Part shown: positions 5,365 through 6,786 of the stretch, piece after piece | How the letters are laid out: each line of letters opens with the position of its first letter | Numbering within the stretch: position 1 is the stretch's first letter | Assembly (NCBI GenBank): GCA_003165855.1 | Contig: PMXH01000522.1 | Span: forward strand, 1 to 6,786 | Origin: Acidobacteriaceae bacterium | Lineage (GTDB): Bacteria > Acidobacteriota > Terriglobia > Terriglobales > Acidobacteriaceae | Length of the DNA: 6,786 nucleotides | Direction: 5' to 3' | Position numbers and translations under genes: made by a program | The notes under the pieces: model-generated | Seen by the model: only the letters and a program-made list of their open reading frames with translations | What the model was told of the DNA's origin: nothing | Databases searched by the model: none

Positions 5365-5438
5365 TCCACATGAGGCGAGGAGAACCATGCAAGAGAACGC
5401 ATCGAGACCGCTGAAGGAGCGTGAGGGGGATAGGGATC

Positions 5439-5520
5439 CCCTTCGGCAAGCTCAGGGCAGGCTTTCGACTTCGTGGCCGCTTCGCTTTGCGAAGCGGCCA
5501 CTACGCTCAGGATGACAGGT
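5439..5520. repeat. Dispersed repeat element downstream of sodA
   Basis: It starts with a CCCCTTCGGCAAGCTCAGGG-type stretch related to the copy in the 253-residue gene, continues through the 13-bp hairpin (5473-5501) and ends in CTCAGGATGACAGGT. On the minus strand this reads TGTCATCCTGAGCG, a familiar start of a repeat found in many environmental genomes (from memory). No gene lies in 5317-5524. Confidence 0.6.
5473..5501 (-). terminator. 13-bp perfect hairpin 24 bases beyond sodA stop; possible terminator
   Basis: A 13-bp perfect stem (5473-5485 with 5489-5501) around a TTT loop, the strongest hairpin in the window. It lies just past the sodA stop codon in the direction of transcription. 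There is no T-run after it, so it may act as a Rho-associated or RNA-stabilising structure, or may merely be part of the dispersed repeat. Confidence 0.4.
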
Positions 5521-5524
5521 CGGT

Positions 5525-6172
5525 TTAGCGGTGAGCTAGAGCTGGTTCGTGGACGGATTTGCCGGACTTGAAGGCTTCGTAACGGGCGTTGATTTCGTCC
5601 CAGTTGATTACGTTCCACCAAGCGGCTAGATATTCGGGGCGGCGGTTGTTGTATTTCAGGTAGTAGGCGTGCTCCCAGACGTCGTTGCCGAAGATGGGAT
5701 GAAGGCCTTGCGAGATGGGGCTGTCCTGGTTAGGGGTGGAGATGATTTGGACTTCGCTGCCTTTGCCGGCGAGCCAGACCCAGCCGGAGCCGAATTGCTT
5801 GACGCCGGCGTCGTTGAACTTGGTTTGGAAATCTTTGAAGGTGCCGAAAGTCTTGGTGATGACTTGAGCGATGGGGCCGGTGGGATCGCCGCCGCCTTTG
5901 GGCTTCATGATCTTCCAGAACATGGAGTGGTTGACGTGGCCGCCGCCGTTGTTGCGGACGGCACCGCGAATGTCCTCGGGGATGGCGTTGAGGTCGCGGA
6001 TGAGATCTTCGGCGGACTTGCCGGCGAGTTCGGGATGTTTTTCGAGGGCGGCGTTGAGATTCTTGACGTAGGCGGCGTGGTGCATGTCGTGGTGAAGAGT
6101 CATCGTCTGCTTGTCGATGACGGGTTCGAGGGCTGCGTAATCGTAGGGCAGGGGCGGTAGTTCGTGAGACAT
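5525..6172 (-). CDS. sodA: Superoxide dismutase, Mn/Fe family, Mn-type residues
   Basis: Converts superoxide to oxygen and hydrogen peroxide; probably cytoplasmic, as no signal peptide is present. It has 215 residues, normal for the family. The N-terminal helical domain starts [20 protein letters not shown]. Metal ligands are visible: H27 (TLHHDMHH), H82 (NHSMFW), D164 and H168 (DVWEHAYY). Y35 matches the active-site gateway tyrosine. G77-G78 in NNGGGHVNH together with Q149 in STPNQDSP is the arrangement of Mn enzymes, where the metal-site glutamine comes from the C-terminal domain; Fe enzymes carry it near residue 70. Mn or cambialistic use is therefore inferred. The ATG at 6172 follows a strong GGAGG site at the right distance. 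It stands as a single gene, with an intergenic space on the kinase side and a strong hairpin after the stop. Confidence 0.97.
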   Translation of the reverse strand: MSHELPPLPYDYAALEPVIDKQTMTLHHDMHHAAYVKNLNAALEKHPELAGKSAEDLIRDLNAIPEDIRGAVRNNGGGHVNHSMFWKIMKPKGGGDPTGPIAQVITKTFGTFKDFQTKFNDAGVKQFGSGWVWLAGKGSEVQIISTPNQDSPISQGLHPIFGNDVWEHAYYLKYNNRRPEYLAAWWNVINWDEINARYEAFKSGKSVHEPALAHR

Positions 6173-6179
6173 GATTTTT

Positions 6180-6184
6180 CCTCC
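6180..6184 (-). promoter_or_regulatory. Ribosome binding site of sodA
   Basis: GGAGG on the minus strand, seven bases before the ATG at 6172. It confirms the start. Confidence 0.8.
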
Positions 6185-6315
6185 AGAGTTCTTATTGTAC
6201 TGATGACGGGATCGCGGGTGCGGATTCAGACGAAGCGGCGTCCAGCTTTGGATGACGGGGACGGTGGCGCGGTTGCGAGGGATTGTATGTCTGCAGCGAT
6301 AAAGACTGGGAAAAT
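6185..6315 (-). promoter_or_regulatory. sodA upstream region; no clear promoter
   Basis: This 130-base gap should hold the sodA promoter if the gene is transcribed alone. Two TACAAT words on the minus strand (6199-6194 and 6287-6282) match five of six -10 positions, but neither has a good -35 partner at 16-18 bases. The first would leave almost no leader before the ribosome binding site, so the second is the better guess. GATGACGGG occurs twice (6202-6210 and 6251-6259). No terminator hairpin is seen after the kinase stop. Confidence 0.3.
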
Positions 6316-6786
6316 CTAGTTGGTAGGTGGGCCGAGGACTTCGCGGACTTTGCGGGAAAGGCTTTGCAGGGTGAAGGGTTTTTGCAGGAAGGCTCTGGGG
6401 GCATCGGCGGAGGCGTTGGCGTCGACGGCGTCCTGGGCGTAGCCGGAGAGATAGAGGACTTTGATGCCGGGGCGAGCGGGAATGAGTTGCTGGACGAGTT
6501 CGTGGCCGCTGAGGCCGGGCATGACGACGTCTGTAATGACGAGGTGGAGGATGCCGGGGTGGCTGGCGGCGAGGGCGAGACCGGCGTTACCGTTCTCGGC
6601 TTCGAGGACGTGATAGCCGCGGGCTTCGAGAGTTTCGCGAACCAGCTGGCGGACGGACTCTTCGTCTTCGACGAGCAGGATGGTTTCCGATCCGCCGACG
6701 GCGGCGAGGGAAACGGGAGCGGCGCCGTGAGCCTCGGAGGGTTCGTCGACGCGGGGGAAATAAATGGTGAAGACGGTGCCGCGGCC
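6316..6786 (-). CDS. C-terminal part of a hybrid sensor histidine kinase (ATPase end plus receiver domain)
   Basis: 156 residues are present; the N-terminus lies beyond the window. Fragment residues 1-10 ([10 protein letters not shown]) are the last strand of a histidine-kinase ATPase domain. A short linker with a few acidic residues and Ala/Pro follows. A complete receiver domain starts near 35 ([12 protein letters not shown]; acidic pocket E40, D41), with the phospho-acceptor D86 in VITDVVMPG, the switch Ser S114 in YLSGYA and the conserved Lys K136 in FLQKPF. The protein then ends with a short helix and GPPTN. A receiver following the kinase core in one chain marks a hybrid kinase, which passes phosphate internally or to another partner. 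The sensed signal and output are unknown, since the sensor domains are missing. The TAG is at 6318-6316. Confidence 0.92.
   Translation of the reverse strand, partial: GRGTVFTIYFPRVDEPSEAHGAAPVSLAAVGGSETILLVEDEESVRQLVRETLEARGYHVLEAENGNAGLALAASHPGILHLVITDVVMPGLSGHELVQQLIPARPGIKVLYLSGYAQDAVDANASADAPRAFLQKPFTLQSLSRKVREVLGPPTN

Noticed and set aside
5274..5621. Minus-strand open frame of 115 residues overlapping the end of sodA
   Set aside because: It is out of frame with sodA and mostly repeat-coded.
5669..6160. Plus-strand open frame of 163 residues
   Set aside because: Antisense shadow of sodA, whose minus-strand reading has every metal ligand.

Overview
The window looks like a piece of a chromosome from a moderately GC-rich, non-model bacterium. 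The protein flavour (a B12-dependent ribonucleotide reductase with a C-terminal TSCPD-type region, and a hybrid sensor kinase) and above all the many short palindromic and heptanucleotide repeats between genes resemble Acidobacteriota of the Terriglobia / Koribacter type. That placement rests on pattern recognition, not on a search. All five supported genes lie on the minus strand.

Reading in the direction of transcription (right to left): at 6786-6316 is the C-terminal end of a hybrid histidine kinase (end of the ATPase domain plus a complete receiver domain). At 6172-5525 is a complete Mn-type superoxide dismutase (sodA) with a strong ribosome binding site, followed by a 13-bp hairpin that could end transcription. 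At 4861-4496 is a small unrecognised protein whose last third runs into repeat DNA. At 3857-3096 is an unrecognised 253-residue protein that carries repeat-derived sequence both in its middle and at its C-terminus. At 2622-1 is most of a class II (adenosylcobalamin-dependent) ribonucleotide reductase, nrdJ, cut at its C-terminus by the window edge.

The gaps between genes are unusually full of small repeats: (a) a cluster of seven short hairpins between 2762 and 3062; (b) five hairpins across the window with exactly the same geometry, an 8-bp perfect stem and a 4-nt loop, but different sequences; (c) four arrays of a CAGTKGY-type 7-bp unit, three of which share a left flank; (d) two arrays of a GGCTTCS-type 7-bp unit with a shared right flank; (e) copies of a dispersed element around GCTCRGGGCAGGCT, one of which lies in frame inside a gene. 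A 300-base stretch near 4040-4340 is quieter and more AT-rich and holds one 10-bp-stem hairpin.

Functionally the named genes do not form a pathway: nrdJ makes deoxyribonucleotides, sodA removes superoxide, and the kinase is a signalling protein of unknown input. I see no defence system, CRISPR array, rRNA, tRNA or transposase gene. The most notable content is the repeat landscape and its invasion of reading frames.
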